From: JAKQDH01 sp029558835
GTDB lineage: Bacteria; Planctomycetota; Phycisphaerae; UBA1845
Direction: 5' to 3'
Length of the DNA: 64,000 nt
Assembly (NCBI GenBank): GCA_035356615.1
Contig: DAOQSN010000011.1
Coordinates: 1 to 64,000, forward strand
Part shown: positions 47,806 through 55,888 of the stretch, in pieces
Layout of the letters: each line of letters begins with the position of its first letter
How positions within the stretch are numbered: the first letter of the stretch is position 1
Translations under genes and position numbers: made by a program
The notes under the pieces: generated by a model
Told to the model about the DNA's origin: nothing
Database searches by the model: none
What the model saw: only the letters and a program-made list of their open reading frames with translations

Positions 47806-48363
47806 ATGAAAGTCGCCGTAACCGCGGTGCAGCCGCAGCTCGATGCGCAAGTTGACCCTCGCTTCGGGCGGTGTCCATTTTTCCTGATCGTGGAGAGCAA
47901 CGACCTGAGTTGGGAGGCGGTCAGCAACGGGAACCAGGCCCTTGGGCAGGGTGCAGGGATTCAGTCCGCGCGGCTGCTGGCCGAGCGGGGCGTGCAGTTC
48001 GTGCTAACGGGCAATTGCGGGCCGAACGCGCACCAGACGCTGACTGCCGCGGGGATTGGCGTGATCGTGGGCTGCTCGGGGACCGTGCGCGACGTGGTTC
48101 AGCAGTTCGCCGCCGGCCGCTTGCAGGCTGCCGGTGCGCCGAACGTGCCCGGCCACACAGGCATGGGCGCGGGATCTACAGTAGTTCCACCACCGGGTTC
48201 AACCACCCCGCCGATCGATCCCGGAGCCGGACAAGGGCGCGGCCAGGGGCGCGGGATGGGTCGCGGGATGGGTCGCGGAATGGGCCGTGGGATGGGCCGT
48301 GGGATGGGCCGTGGACAAGGGATGGGTGGTGGTGGGGGGGGCGGGCGGCGCAGCTCGTCATAA
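47806..48363 (+). CDS. NifX-like protein 2 with Gly-Met-Arg repeat tail
   Basis: Residues 1-115 form a NifX/ORP-type fold: VAVTAVQPQLDAQVDPRFGRCPFF, GVQFVLTGNCGPNAHQTL and GVIVGCSGTVRDVV (shown in family pieces). A Pro/Gly linker leads to a tail made of six GMGR-type units and a poly-Gly end. NifX-type proteins of this subclass often end in Gly/Met/Arg-rich tails, but this one is long. ATG 47806 follows GGGAGG. The GNCGPNA loop is the likely cluster-binding site. Confidence 0.87.
   Translation: MKVAVTAVQPQLDAQVDPRFGRCPFFLIVESNDLSWEAVSNGNQALGQGAGIQSARLLAERGVQFVLTGNCGPNAHQTLTAAGIGVIVGCSGTVRDVVQQFAAGRLQAAGAPNVPGHTGMGAGSTVVPPPGSTTPPIDPGAGQGRGQGRGMGRGMGRGMGRGMGRGMGRGQGMGGGGGGGRRSSS
48235..48345 (+). 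repeat. in-frame 12-bp tandem repeat encoding GMGR units
   Basis: Units of GGGATGGGYCGY (12 bp) repeat about six times from 48258 to 48312, with flanking imperfect GGRCARGG units. The repeat encodes GMGR and lies at the 3' end of the NifX-like gene, so its length may vary between strains. Confidence 0.8.
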
Positions 48364-48440
48364 GCCCATCCACCACGCCGACTGGTGAAACGCGAGGGTA
48401 AGGCGATCACGACAGGGTGGTCCGAACTCGGATCGCTGCG

Positions 48441-49079
48441 ATGTTGACAGATATCCCCAAAGAACTCAGAGCTCACGCTCCCTTCACGGCGTTCGGCACG
48501 CTGACCGGTGTCGTCGTCATGATCGTGATCATCTGCGCTGGGGTGCCCCGCGCGGTGTCCAGCACGCTGTTTTGGACTCTGCATCCGCTCCATGTTCTGC
48601 TCAGTGCTCTGGTTACCGCTGCGATATACCGACTTCATAGCAGGGGCGGACTCATAGCGACGCTCTGGGTCGGGTACGTAGGCTCGGTCGGTATCGCCAC
48701 GCTTAGCGATTCGGTGATTCCCTATGTCGGAGAGTACCTGCTGGGGCTGCCCAATAAGGGACTGCACTTTGGCTTCATCGAGAAGTGGTGGCTGGTGAAC
48801 CCCATGGCCATCCTGGGCATCGTCATTGCCTGCGTTTACCCGAGAACCAGGTTTCCACACGCCGGACACGTGCTGTTAAGCACGTGGGCCTCGCTCTTTC
48901 ATATGACGATGGCATTCGGGCGCGATGTCGACATCCTGACCTTAGCACTGGTTCCGCTGTTCCTCTTTCTCGCGGTCTGGCTGCCCTGTTGTACCAGTGA
49001 CTTGGCGTTTCCGTTGCTCTTCGCGAAGAAGGAAACAGGGGACGGAGGTTCTGCCGAGGGAATGGCCGTTCATCGGTAG
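48441..49079 (+). CDS. conserved His-rich membrane protein of ORP-like clusters
   Basis: Six hydrophobic helices with conserved-looking polar residues inside the membrane: LHPLHVLLSAL, GYVGSVGIATLSDSVIPY, FGFIEKWWLVNP and HAGHVLLSTWASLFHM. Several His and Glu in helices suggest metal or heme binding. I recall similar proteins in anaerobe clusters of this kind, none characterised. ATG 48441 (MLTDIPKEL) fits those better than GTG 48417. 212 residues, ending in a Cys pair LPCCTSD near the last helix. Confidence 0.65.
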   Translation: MLTDIPKELRAHAPFTAFGTLTGVVVMIVIICAGVPRAVSSTLFWTLHPLHVLLSALVTAAIYRLHSRGGLIATLWVGYVGSVGIATLSDSVIPYVGEYLLGLPNKGLHFGFIEKWWLVNPMAILGIVIACVYPRTRFPHAGHVLLSTWASLFHMTMAFGRDVDILTLALVPLFLFLAVWLPCCTSDLAFPLLFAKKETGDGGSAEGMAVHR

Positions 49080-49311
49080 ACGTGCGCTAGCGTTGCTGTG
49101 AGAGGGTGCGGTGAATGCAGTCCCAGATTGGGTCCTGGCGGGGCGTGCGGCCAGGGTCGCGCGAGGGTGAGTGGCCGGCATGGTGGACGGGGCGGCGGAG
49201 GTCAGTGCCGGCAAGTTGGGCTGATGTGCGATAGCGACACGGAGAGTCGACGAGACCGGTCCAGAGAGGATGAGCGGTGACTCAGGAATGTGAGTTGCTT
49301 GCGACAAGCGG

Positions 49312-49326
49312 TTTCTTCAAGAAACA
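49312..49326. promoter_or_regulatory. perfect 7-bp palindrome in the regulatory gap
   Basis: GTTTCTT-C-AAGAAAC, centred 108 bases before the -24 element at 49427, the usual distance of an enhancer. The rest of the gap 49080-49501 holds no gene. Confidence 0.4.
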
Positions 49327-49359
49327 CCAGCGTACCAAAGAGCTGGGTTGCTAGGGATT

Positions 49360-49380
49360 TCTGCAACAGTATTGCAGAAG
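49360..49380. promoter_or_regulatory. perfect 8-bp palindrome, candidate activator-binding site
   Basis: TTCTGCAA-N5-TTGCAGAA, a perfect inverted repeat with the spacing of a Fis-type dimer site. It is centred 57 bases upstream of the -24 element at 49427 and shares TTGCA with the repeat at 46767. Confidence 0.55.
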
Positions 49381-49425
49381 TGTCACGGCGGACCGGTGCA
49401 GGCGGAGAGAGTAGCGCCAGGCACA

Positions 49426-49440
49426 TGGTACGCCCCTTGC
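49426..49440 (+). promoter_or_regulatory. sigma-54 (-24/-12) promoter candidate 2
   Basis: TGGTACGCCCCTTGC: -24 GG at 49427-49428 and -12 GC at 49439-49440 with a 10-base gap. It differs from TGGCACG-N4-TTGC at one base. Start near 49452, giving a leader of about 50 bases to GTG 49502. With the palindromes upstream this is the best regulatory signal in the window. Confidence 0.7.
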
Positions 49441-49501
49441 GGATGATATGATGCCCAATGGGCAGATGATCGTGTGACAACAAATACAGAGACGAAGTCT
49501 T

Positions 49502-50386
49502 GTGAGAATCGCAATTGCAAGCGGCAAGGGAGGCACGGGCAAGACGACGCTGGCCACGAATCTGGCCGTGGTCGCGGCGGAGTTGGGACGGCAAGTTGCG
49601 TACGTCGACTGCGATGTCGAGGAGCCGAACGGGCACCTGTTTCTGCACCCGACGATAGCGAGGCACGCGCCGGTGCAGGTGGTGACTCCGCAGGTGCTTG
49701 AGGACGTCTGCGACGGCTGTGGGCAGTGCGCGCGGGTCTGCCTGTTCAGCGCCTTGGTCTGGCTGGGACAGAAACCGCTGGTGTTTCCCGAGTTGTGCCA
49801 CGGCTGCGCGGCATGTGTGCTGGCGTGTCCGAAGCATGCGATTGTCGAGCGGCCGCGGGAAGTCGGCGTGGTGGAGACAGGCTCGAGCGGGGCGGTCGGG
49901 TTCGCGCAGGGGCGGCTGACCATCGGCGAGGCCAAGAGTCCACCGGTGGTCCGGGCGGTTCGTTCAGCAGCGCCGCGGGTCGACTGGCAGATCATCGACG
50001 CACCGCCGGGCACGTCTTGTCCGGTGGTGGCCGCGGTGCGGCACTGTGATCTCGTGATCCTGGTGACCGAGCCGACGCCGTTCGGCCTGCACGACCTGAG
50101 GCTGGCGGTTGCGACGATGCGGCGGCTTGGCGTGCCGATAGCCGTGGTAATCAACCGGGCCGACGTGGGCGACGATCGGGTCGACAGGTACTGTGCCGAG
50201 GAGGCGATCCCCGTGCTGCTGAGGATTCCCGACGATCGTCGGGTCGCGGAAGCGTATTCGCGTGGTGAACTGATGGTGACGGCGGTGCCGGGAATGCGTG
50301 CCGCGCTGCGGGGCCTGTGGGAGCGTATCGAAGAGCAGGTTGCCAACGGCACGGTCGCCGGAGGGTCGCAACATGCCAACGTATGA
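49502..50386 (+). CDS. MinD-superfamily ATPase with inserted 2[4Fe-4S] ferredoxin domain, 1
   Basis: Deviant Walker A SGKGGTGKTT (residues 8-17), then an inserted ferredoxin with CDGCGQCARVC and CHGCAACVLACPKHAI (about 70-110), then IDAPPGTSCPV and the nucleotide-base motif VINRADVG. This is the family of DVU2103/DVU2104 in the ORP cluster of Desulfovibrio (family knowledge). It probably loads or moves clusters using ATP. Start GTG 49502, first gene after the sigma-54 promoter at 49426. 294 residues. Confidence 0.92.
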   Translation: MRIAIASGKGGTGKTTLATNLAVVAAELGRQVAYVDCDVEEPNGHLFLHPTIARHAPVQVVTPQVLEDVCDGCGQCARVCLFSALVWLGQKPLVFPELCHGCAACVLACPKHAIVERPREVGVVETGSSGAVGFAQGRLTIGEAKSPPVVRAVRSAAPRVDWQIIDAPPGTSCPVVAAVRHCDLVILVTEPTPFGLHDLRLAVATMRRLGVPIAVVINRADVGDDRVDRYCAEEAIPVLLRIPDDRRVAEAYSRGELMVTAVPGMRAALRGLWERIEEQVANGTVAGGSQHANV

Positions 50387-50624
50387 ATACGATTGCCCCT
50401 CGTGCGGGAAACGATTCGAGTTGTTCCTCCCGATGTCCGCCGACGCGGAGCAAGTGTGTCCAGCGTGCGGGAGCAAGGCGCGTCGGCTGCTGGGGACCGG
50501 TGGTGCCATCCTGATGCACGGGCTGCACAGCGAGCGGTCCGGGGGCAGCGCACCAGCGTGCGGGCGGGGCCAAACCTGCTGCGGACGCGATACCCGTTGT
50601 GACGCACCCCCCTGCGGGGAGTAG
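50373..50624 (+). CDS. FmdB-type zinc-ribbon protein with Cys-rich tail
   Basis: MPTYEYDCPSCGKRFE and VCPACGSKARRLLG give the Zn ribbon (Cys8, 11, 29, 32). The last 20 residues add five more Cys (CGRGQTCCGRD...CGE), unlike short FmdB proteins. 83 residues. Overlaps the ATPase before it by 14 bases. Confidence 0.85.
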   Translation: MPTYEYDCPSCGKRFELFLPMSADAEQVCPACGSKARRLLGTGGAILMHGLHSERSGGSAPACGRGQTCCGRDTRCDAPPCGE

Positions 50625-50630
50625 AGAATC

Positions 50631-51617
50631 GTGCACGACTGCAGACACCACGTCTTCGGGCCGGTACCCTCGCGGCGTTTAGGACGATCGCTGGGTGTCG
50701 ACCTGGTACCGTACAAGACATGCCCGTACGACTGCATCTACTGCCAGCTCGGGGCTACTACGCACAGGACGATTGAGCGCGGCCCCTATGTTGCGATCAG
50801 CGGCGTACTGAGGGAACTGGAAGACCGATTCCGCGCCGGTGTAGCGCCCGACTACATCACGCTCTCCGGCTCCGGTGAGCCCACTCTGCAAGAGGGGCTG
50901 GCGCTGTTGATCAGCGGGATCAGGCGTCTCAGCGATCGGCCCATTGCGGTGCTTACGAACGGCGCCTTGCTCTGGCGTCAGGACGTGCAGGCTGAATTAC
51001 TGGGAGCGGACCTGGTTATTCCATCGCTGGACGCCGGAGACGAGGAGATGTTCCAGCGTGTCAACCGGCCTCATCCGCAGCTTCGCTTCGAGCAGGTTGT
51101 CGAAGGGCTCCGCACGTTCTGCCGGCAGTTCCACGGCCAAGTGTGGCTGGAGGTCTTTCTGCTCGCTGGACTGACGACGGCCGCCGATGAGGTACAGAAG
51201 ATCGGAGCGCTGCTGGAGGGGGTGCCCTTGGACCGCATCCAGTTGAACACCGTCAGCCGGCCGCCCAGCGAAGCGGTCGCCCGGCCTGCTTCGGTTGAGG
51301 AGCTGTTGCGGGCGGCGCGGCTTCTGGGGGAGCGTGCCGAGGTTATTGCGGAACACGCTGCGTCGGAAACCGAGGGGACGGCCGTGGCGCGGGCGGAGGA
51401 GATCATTGCCCTGCTTCAGCGCCGCCCCTGCACGCTCGACGATCTGGTGGCGGGACTGGGCGTGCACCGGCTGGAAGCCGCGAAGCACGTCGAGAGACTC
51501 GTGCGGGCGGGGGTGATTGTCACCCGGCAGCATGGCCGGCAGGCTTACTACCAGGCGGCGGGCTACCGGGGTGCGTCCCCGGGCGACGACTGCGCCCCAG
51601 ACGAGGGAGCGTCATGA
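50631..51617 (+). CDS. radical SAM protein with C-terminal winged helix
   Basis: CxxxCxxC cluster motif at Cys31, 35, 38 (CPYDCIYCQ), SAM-binding SGSGEPTLQ, and PSLDAGDEEMFQRVNRP define the COG0731-type branch (related to wyosine synthase). Residues about 250-310 form a winged-helix domain (LDDLVAGLGVHRLEAAKHVERL). Such proteins recur in ORP-like clusters; the reaction is unknown. Start GTG 50631; the ATG of the next gene overlaps its stop. Confidence 0.88.
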   Translation: MHDCRHHVFGPVPSRRLGRSLGVDLVPYKTCPYDCIYCQLGATTHRTIERGPYVAISGVLRELEDRFRAGVAPDYITLSGSGEPTLQEGLALLISGIRRLSDRPIAVLTNGALLWRQDVQAELLGADLVIPSLDAGDEEMFQRVNRPHPQLRFEQVVEGLRTFCRQFHGQVWLEVFLLAGLTTAADEVQKIGALLEGVPLDRIQLNTVSRPPSEAVARPASVEELLRAARLLGERAEVIAEHAASETEGTAVARAEEIIALLQRRPCTLDDLVAGLGVHRLEAAKHVERLVRAGVIVTRQHGRQAYYQAAGYRGASPGDDCAPDEGAS

Positions 51618-52501
51618 AGGAGCTCGTCATCATCAGCGGCAAGGGTGGTACGGGCAAGACCAGCATCGCCGCGTCGTTCGCCGTCCTGGCCGGTAATGCC
51701 GTCACGGCAGACTGTGACGTCGACGCGGCTGACCTGCACCTGGTATTAGCGCCGCAGGTTCAGCAGCGCGGGGGGTTTCGCAGTGGTCACGAAGCCCGCA
51801 TCCGGACGGAGGATTGCGGCGGGTGCGGTGTTTGCGCGCGCCTTTGTCGCTTCGGTGCGGTTGGGCAGCAGCAAGGACCGGACGGTGCCGTTACTTACGC
51901 GATTGATCCGCTTGCGTGCGAGGGTTGCGGGTTGTGCGCGCGGTATTGCCCCCAGCAGGCGATTGATCTGAAGGAGCGCGACTGCGGCGAATGGTTCGTT
52001 TCCGAGACGCGCTGCGGACCGTTGGTTCATGCCAGTCTGGACGCCGCTGCGGAGAACAGCGGCAAGCTGGTGAGCCTGGTGCGGGACAAAGCGCGCACCG
52101 TGGCCAAGGAGGGCGGGCGGGAGCTGATCATTGTCGACGGGGCGCCGGGCATCGGCTGTCCCGTGATCGCTTCTCTGACGGGTGCCACGGCCGTGCTGAT
52201 CGTGACGGAACCGACAGTAAGCGGCGCGCACGACCTGGAGCGGGTCGCAGCGGTGGCACGACATTTTGCGGTGCCGGCGTGGGTCTGTGTAAACAAGTGG
52301 GATCTTAACCCCGGCATGACGGAGCAGATTGAGGCCACGGTACGACGACAGGGAATGCAGGTCGCCGGGCGGGTGCGTTACGACAGAGACGTCACCGCAG
52401 CGCAGGTGGCGGCGCGCACGATCGTGGAATTCACTGTCAACGGGGCCGGGGGTGACGTTCGTGCCTTATGGCTGGAGATGGGCAGGTGCCTGACAGTCTG
52501 A
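51614..52501 (+). CDS. MinD-superfamily ATPase with inserted 2[4Fe-4S] ferredoxin domain, 2
   Basis: Paralogue of the protein at 49502: SGKGGTGKTS P-loop, DCDVDAADLHLVL, ferredoxin motifs CGGCGVCARLC and CEGCGLCARYCPQQAI, IVDGAPGIGCPV and VCVNKWDLN. 295 residues. The two ATPases probably form a heterodimer, as adjacent pairs do in ORP clusters (inference). Overlaps the radical SAM gene by 4 bases. Confidence 0.92.
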   Translation: MKELVIISGKGGTGKTSIAASFAVLAGNAVTADCDVDAADLHLVLAPQVQQRGGFRSGHEARIRTEDCGGCGVCARLCRFGAVGQQQGPDGAVTYAIDPLACEGCGLCARYCPQQAIDLKERDCGEWFVSETRCGPLVHASLDAAAENSGKLVSLVRDKARTVAKEGGRELIIVDGAPGIGCPVIASLTGATAVLIVTEPTVSGAHDLERVAAVARHFAVPAWVCVNKWDLNPGMTEQIEATVRRQGMQVAGRVRYDRDVTAAQVAARTIVEFTVNGAGGDVRALWLEMGRCLTV

Positions 52502-52566
52502 GTCGCGCGGCGGACGGCCGATCACAATTCGCCGCCCGGTCCGCCCGTCGAGTTGAGGAGTAGTGC

Positions 52567-53802
52567 ATGACCGATGGTTGTTCAAGTCCGCACAGCGTGC
52601 AGACGGATCCGGAGAAGGATCTCAAGAACGAGATCCTGCGCGGGCGCATGGAGCGCATTGGGGAGAAGCTGCTGGTGCTTTCCGGCAAGGGCGGCGTGGG
52701 CAAGAGTACCGTGGCGGCCAACCTGGCGGTGGCGCTCGCCGCTGCCGGCAGGCGCGTGGGGCTGCTCGACGTTGATGTTCACGGCCCCAGCATTCCGATG
52801 CTGCTCGGCCTGGACGGCCGACGACCGGAGGTCATCGACGACGCGCTGCAGCCGGTGCGTGTGAATGAGCACTTGGCGGTCATCTCCATCGGGTTCTTCC
52901 TGCCGGATGAGCGAGCGCCGGTGATCTGGCGAGGCCCGCGGAAATTCGGGGCGATCAAGCAGTTTCTGGGAGACGTCGAGTGGGGTCCGCTGGACTACCT
53001 CGTGGTCGACTCGCCGCCGGGAACCGGCGATGAGCCGCTGGCGGTAGCGGAACTGGTGGGCAAACCGGCGCGGGCGGTGATTGTGACGACACCACAGGAG
53101 CTGGCGGTAGCGGACGTGCGGCGTTGCGTCTCGTTTTGCCGGTCACTGGGACTGGAGGTGGCAGGGATCGTGGAGAACATGAGCGGGCTGAGTTGCCCGC
53201 ACTGCGGGGCGCTGATAGACCTCTTCAAGAGCGGCGGCGGTGCACGGCTGGCCCAGGAGGTGGGCACCGTACTGCTGGGGACGGTCCCCATAGACCCGGC
53301 CGCAGTGCGTTGCGGCGACGCGGGAGTTCCGCTGGTGGAGAGCAGCCCCCCCACGCCGGCCGCCGCAGCGTTCGCGGCGATCGTAGCGGCCCTTACAACT
53401 ACCGCATCACCAGCCGGGCAGGCAGTTGTCCCGGCAGATGCTCAACACCTGGAGAAGAGCATGTTGACAATCGCAGTTCCCCTTGATGACAGGCAGGTCA
53501 GTGCGCACTTCGGGCACTGTTCAGCGTTTGCGCTTTACGAAGTGGACGAGGCAGCCAGGACGACACAGTCCAAGACAATACTGGCAGCTCCGCCGCATGA
53601 GCCGGGCCTCTTGCCGCGTTGGCTGCACGAGCGCGGCGCAAACGTTATCATCGCCGGGGGGATGGGCCGGCGAGCGCAGGACCTGTTCGCACAACAGGGC
53701 ATCCGGGTTGTCACGGGGGCACCGGCGCAGCCGGCGGATGAGGTCGTGGCAGCCTTTCTGGCAGGCACCTTGCAGGTGGGGGCGAACGTTTGTGACCACT
53801 GA
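52567..53802 (+). CDS. Mrp/NBP35-family Fe-S carrier ATPase fused to a NifX/ORP-like domain (MrpORP type)
   Basis: Residues 1-280 are Mrp/ApbC: LSGKGGVGKST (39-48), DVDVHGPSIPMLLGL, DSPPGTGDEPL, and the cluster-binding pair CPHC at 210-213. Residues 299-411 are a NifX-like domain (LTIAVPLDDRQVSAHFGHCSAF). The same fusion is known as MrpORP in some Desulfovibrio, where it binds Fe-S and Mo-Cu clusters (family knowledge). An internal ATG at 53461 with GGAG 6 bases before it could yield the NifX-like part alone. Start ATG 52567 with GAGGAG upstream. Confidence 0.93.
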   Translation: MTDGCSSPHSVQTDPEKDLKNEILRGRMERIGEKLLVLSGKGGVGKSTVAANLAVALAAAGRRVGLLDVDVHGPSIPMLLGLDGRRPEVIDDALQPVRVNEHLAVISIGFFLPDERAPVIWRGPRKFGAIKQFLGDVEWGPLDYLVVDSPPGTGDEPLAVAELVGKPARAVIVTTPQELAVADVRRCVSFCRSLGLEVAGIVENMSGLSCPHCGALIDLFKSGGGARLAQEVGTVLLGTVPIDPAAVRCGDAGVPLVESSPPTPAAAAFAAIVAALTTTASPAGQAVVPADAQHLEKSMLTIAVPLDDRQVSAHFGHCSAFALYEVDEAARTTQSKTILAAPPHEPGLLPRWLHERGANVIIAGGMGRRAQDLFAQQGIRVVTGAPAQPADEVVAAFLAGTLQVGANVCDH

Positions 53803-54280
53803 CGCCCTGCAGGAACACCTGGTCCGCGTGCAACGAGCTGCCCATGCTCACTGCGTCGCGTGCGGCTCGCGCAACGGACGGAGCCCGCACCTGCGGTTTG
53901 CGGTAGCGGACGACGGGAGCGTGGGAGCGTCCGTCGTGCCAGGTATACCTTACGAAGGTTATGGCGGGATGCTGCATGGCGGCGTGATTGCGACGCTGCT
54001 TGACGCGGCGATGACAAACTGCCTGTTTGCGCACGGGCATTGCGGCGTAACGGCCGACCTGCGTGTCCGGTACCGCCATCCCGTTGTGAGCGGCGAGGCG
54101 TGCGTTCTGCGGGCGCGGATCGAACGGGCCGCGGCGCCGCTGTTCGTGCTGACTGCGGAGTTGCGACAGAACGGGCGGTGCAAGGCTACGGCCACGGGCA
54201 AATTCATGGTACCCCAGGCAGGGCCGTGGCAGACGCCGGAGTCTGAGATGCAGGCGCTTGAAGGGAGGAATGAGTCATGA
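53792..54280 (+). CDS. PaaI-type hotdog thioesterase
   Basis: HCVACGSRNGRSPHLRF at the start and YEGYGGMLHGGVIATLLDAAMT, the catalytic block of PaaI/YbgC-like enzymes (in parts MLHGGVIATLLD), then LRVRYRHPVVSGE. 162 residues. GTG 53792 overlaps the end of the Mrp fusion by 11 bases. Its CoA-ester substrate is unknown. Confidence 0.85.
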   Translation: MTTDALQEHLVRVQRAAHAHCVACGSRNGRSPHLRFAVADDGSVGASVVPGIPYEGYGGMLHGGVIATLLDAAMTNCLFAHGHCGVTADLRVRYRHPVVSGEACVLRARIERAAAPLFVLTAELRQNGRCKATATGKFMVPQAGPWQTPESEMQALEGRNES

Positions 54281-55212
54281 GGAGGGCACGAGTCGGTGGG
54301 ACTATCCTGGTGGTGGCGATGGCCGCTGCCTGGGTCGGGGGCTGCGATGGAGTGACGTCGCCAGGAACGGACGTAGCCGACGTCCAGAAGCCTCGCGGGT
54401 TCGTCCAACTCATCGAGTTCCACGATGATATCCAGGGTTTGAGGAATTGGGCGTATGAACTCGAGCAACGAGGTCTGAAATCGCTGGTGAACGTCCAGAA
54501 GGGCATTCTGGAGGCCTACCCGGACGAAGTCCGCTGGCTGGCTGACAACGGCCACGAGATCATGGGTCTGTACCCGGAGGGGCCGGTGTGGGACGTGGCG
54601 TATGAGGAGCAGCTTCAGGGCATGCAGGAAGTGCAGGAGTTGATCGAGACCGTAACCGGCAAACCGATGCGCGTGTTCAGCAGCGGCTACTTCGCGTACG
54701 ATGAGAACACGCTGAGGGCGGCCGATGAACTGGGTGTGGAGTACATTCTCGCCCGGGGCATCAGCGACGTGGAAGCCCTCATTTATGAGCCGGATGAGTA
54801 CAACTGCAAGATCATCTCGGTGAGCAACGTGACCTTCGAGGACATGGGCCGCGGCAGTCTGTGTGATTACTCGCTGTATGCCCGGGGCGCGTTAGGCGCC
54901 GAGTTCGGAGTGATTCTGGACGAGACGCTGGCGAAACACCCGAAGCGCCTCATGGTGGTCTCGCACGCCTACCTGGGCGGGATGAAGAAGGAGTGGTGGG
55001 AGCCGTATGAAGAGCTGCTGGACGGTGGTCAGGTCGAGTGGGTCGCGACGTTCGACGAGTGGGTGAAGGCAGAGAACGGCGTTAACATCCAGGTGCCGCT
55101 GAGCATGATTCCGGATAACCGTGAGGTGCAGTACACGACGCCGACGCCGGCGGTGCCGCTCGAGGAACTCGAGGATGTGGACGATATGTACAACCCGTGC
55201 GTCGCACCATAG
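54277..55212 (+). CDS. lipoprotein with polysaccharide-deacetylase (NodB-like) fold
   Basis: Signal peptide with lipobox WVGGC (Cys23). The body reads LVNVQKGILEAYPDEVRWLADNGHEI, then QEVQELIETVTGKPMRVFSSGYFAYDENTLRAADELG (in parts GHEIMGLYPEG, PMRVFSSGYFAYD), the order of a NodB-type barrel. VVSHAYLGGM is a late His block. Typical metal ligands are incomplete, so activity is uncertain. Overlaps the thioesterase by 4 bases. 311 residues. Confidence 0.6.
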   Translation: MRRARVGGTILVVAMAAAWVGGCDGVTSPGTDVADVQKPRGFVQLIEFHDDIQGLRNWAYELEQRGLKSLVNVQKGILEAYPDEVRWLADNGHEIMGLYPEGPVWDVAYEEQLQGMQEVQELIETVTGKPMRVFSSGYFAYDENTLRAADELGVEYILARGISDVEALIYEPDEYNCKIISVSNVTFEDMGRGSLCDYSLYARGALGAEFGVILDETLAKHPKRLMVVSHAYLGGMKKEWWEPYEELLDGGQVEWVATFDEWVKAENGVNIQVPLSMIPDNREVQYTTPTPAVPLEELEDVDDMYNPCVAP

Positions 55213-55240
55213 CCCCGCGGGCGTCGGAGGAGTACCAACA

Positions 55241-55807
55241 GTGTCTGGCGTGAGAGTCGCCGCGGTGATTCTGGTGTGGGCGTCGATGATGCTCGCCGCT
55301 CTGCCGGGCTGCGCCGGTGGTTCCGCTGCAGATGACGGAGGGGGGGACCAGCTTCCTGCTGCGGGGGAAGAGGGTGGTGCCTGCGTGCTCGGGGAAGCCT
55401 GCGGGCAGGGGCTGGTGTGTGTGGACGGGATCTGTGTGTCCGACCCGGACCCGGAGCCAGAGGACAGCCCAGACGCAGGCGAGGGGGATGGAGACGTTGC
55501 CGAGGTGACGCTGCTCATGTTCCACAACAACAGCGGCCCGATGTGCCTGGCCGCCCTGGAGTGGCTCGCAACCGCTCAGCAGGAGCACGCTTGGCTGGCT
55601 GTGGAGGAGCACCTGACCACCGAGTCGGCCGAAGTCGAGTTGCTGCGGCAGCTCGAGGCCGAGTACTCGGAGAGCGAGGGCGTGTCGGCCAGCTTCCGGT
55701 ACCTGCCCATTATCTTCTTCACTGATCACGCGTTCTCCGGATTCGACGATGAGGTAGCAGAGGCACTGGAGACGCTGGTGCAGGAAGTCGACGAGGGCAC
55801 GCCGTAG
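55241..55807 (+). CDS. lipoprotein with Cys-rich motif and thioredoxin-like domain
   Basis: Signal peptide with lipobox LPGC (Cys24), a linker, a four-Cys motif CVLGEACGQGLVCVDGIC and an acidic Pro/Asp linker. The C-terminal 100 residues start VTLLMFHNNSGPMCLAALEWL and contain YLPIIFF, suggesting a thioredoxin-like fold with a single Cys. GTG 55241 follows GGAGGAG by 8 bases. Function unknown. 188 residues. Confidence 0.55.
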   Translation: MSGVRVAAVILVWASMMLAALPGCAGGSAADDGGGDQLPAAGEEGGACVLGEACGQGLVCVDGICVSDPDPEPEDSPDAGEGDGDVAEVTLLMFHNNSGPMCLAALEWLATAQQEHAWLAVEEHLTTESAEVELLRQLEAEYSESEGVSASFRYLPIIFFTDHAFSGFDDEVAEALETLVQEVDEGTP

Positions 55808-55888
55808 AGTACGGAAGCTGTGGAGCAGGCGCGCCGGATGGCGACCACCCGGTGACGGCCAGGCACCAGTGCAGAAGGGAGACCGGCC

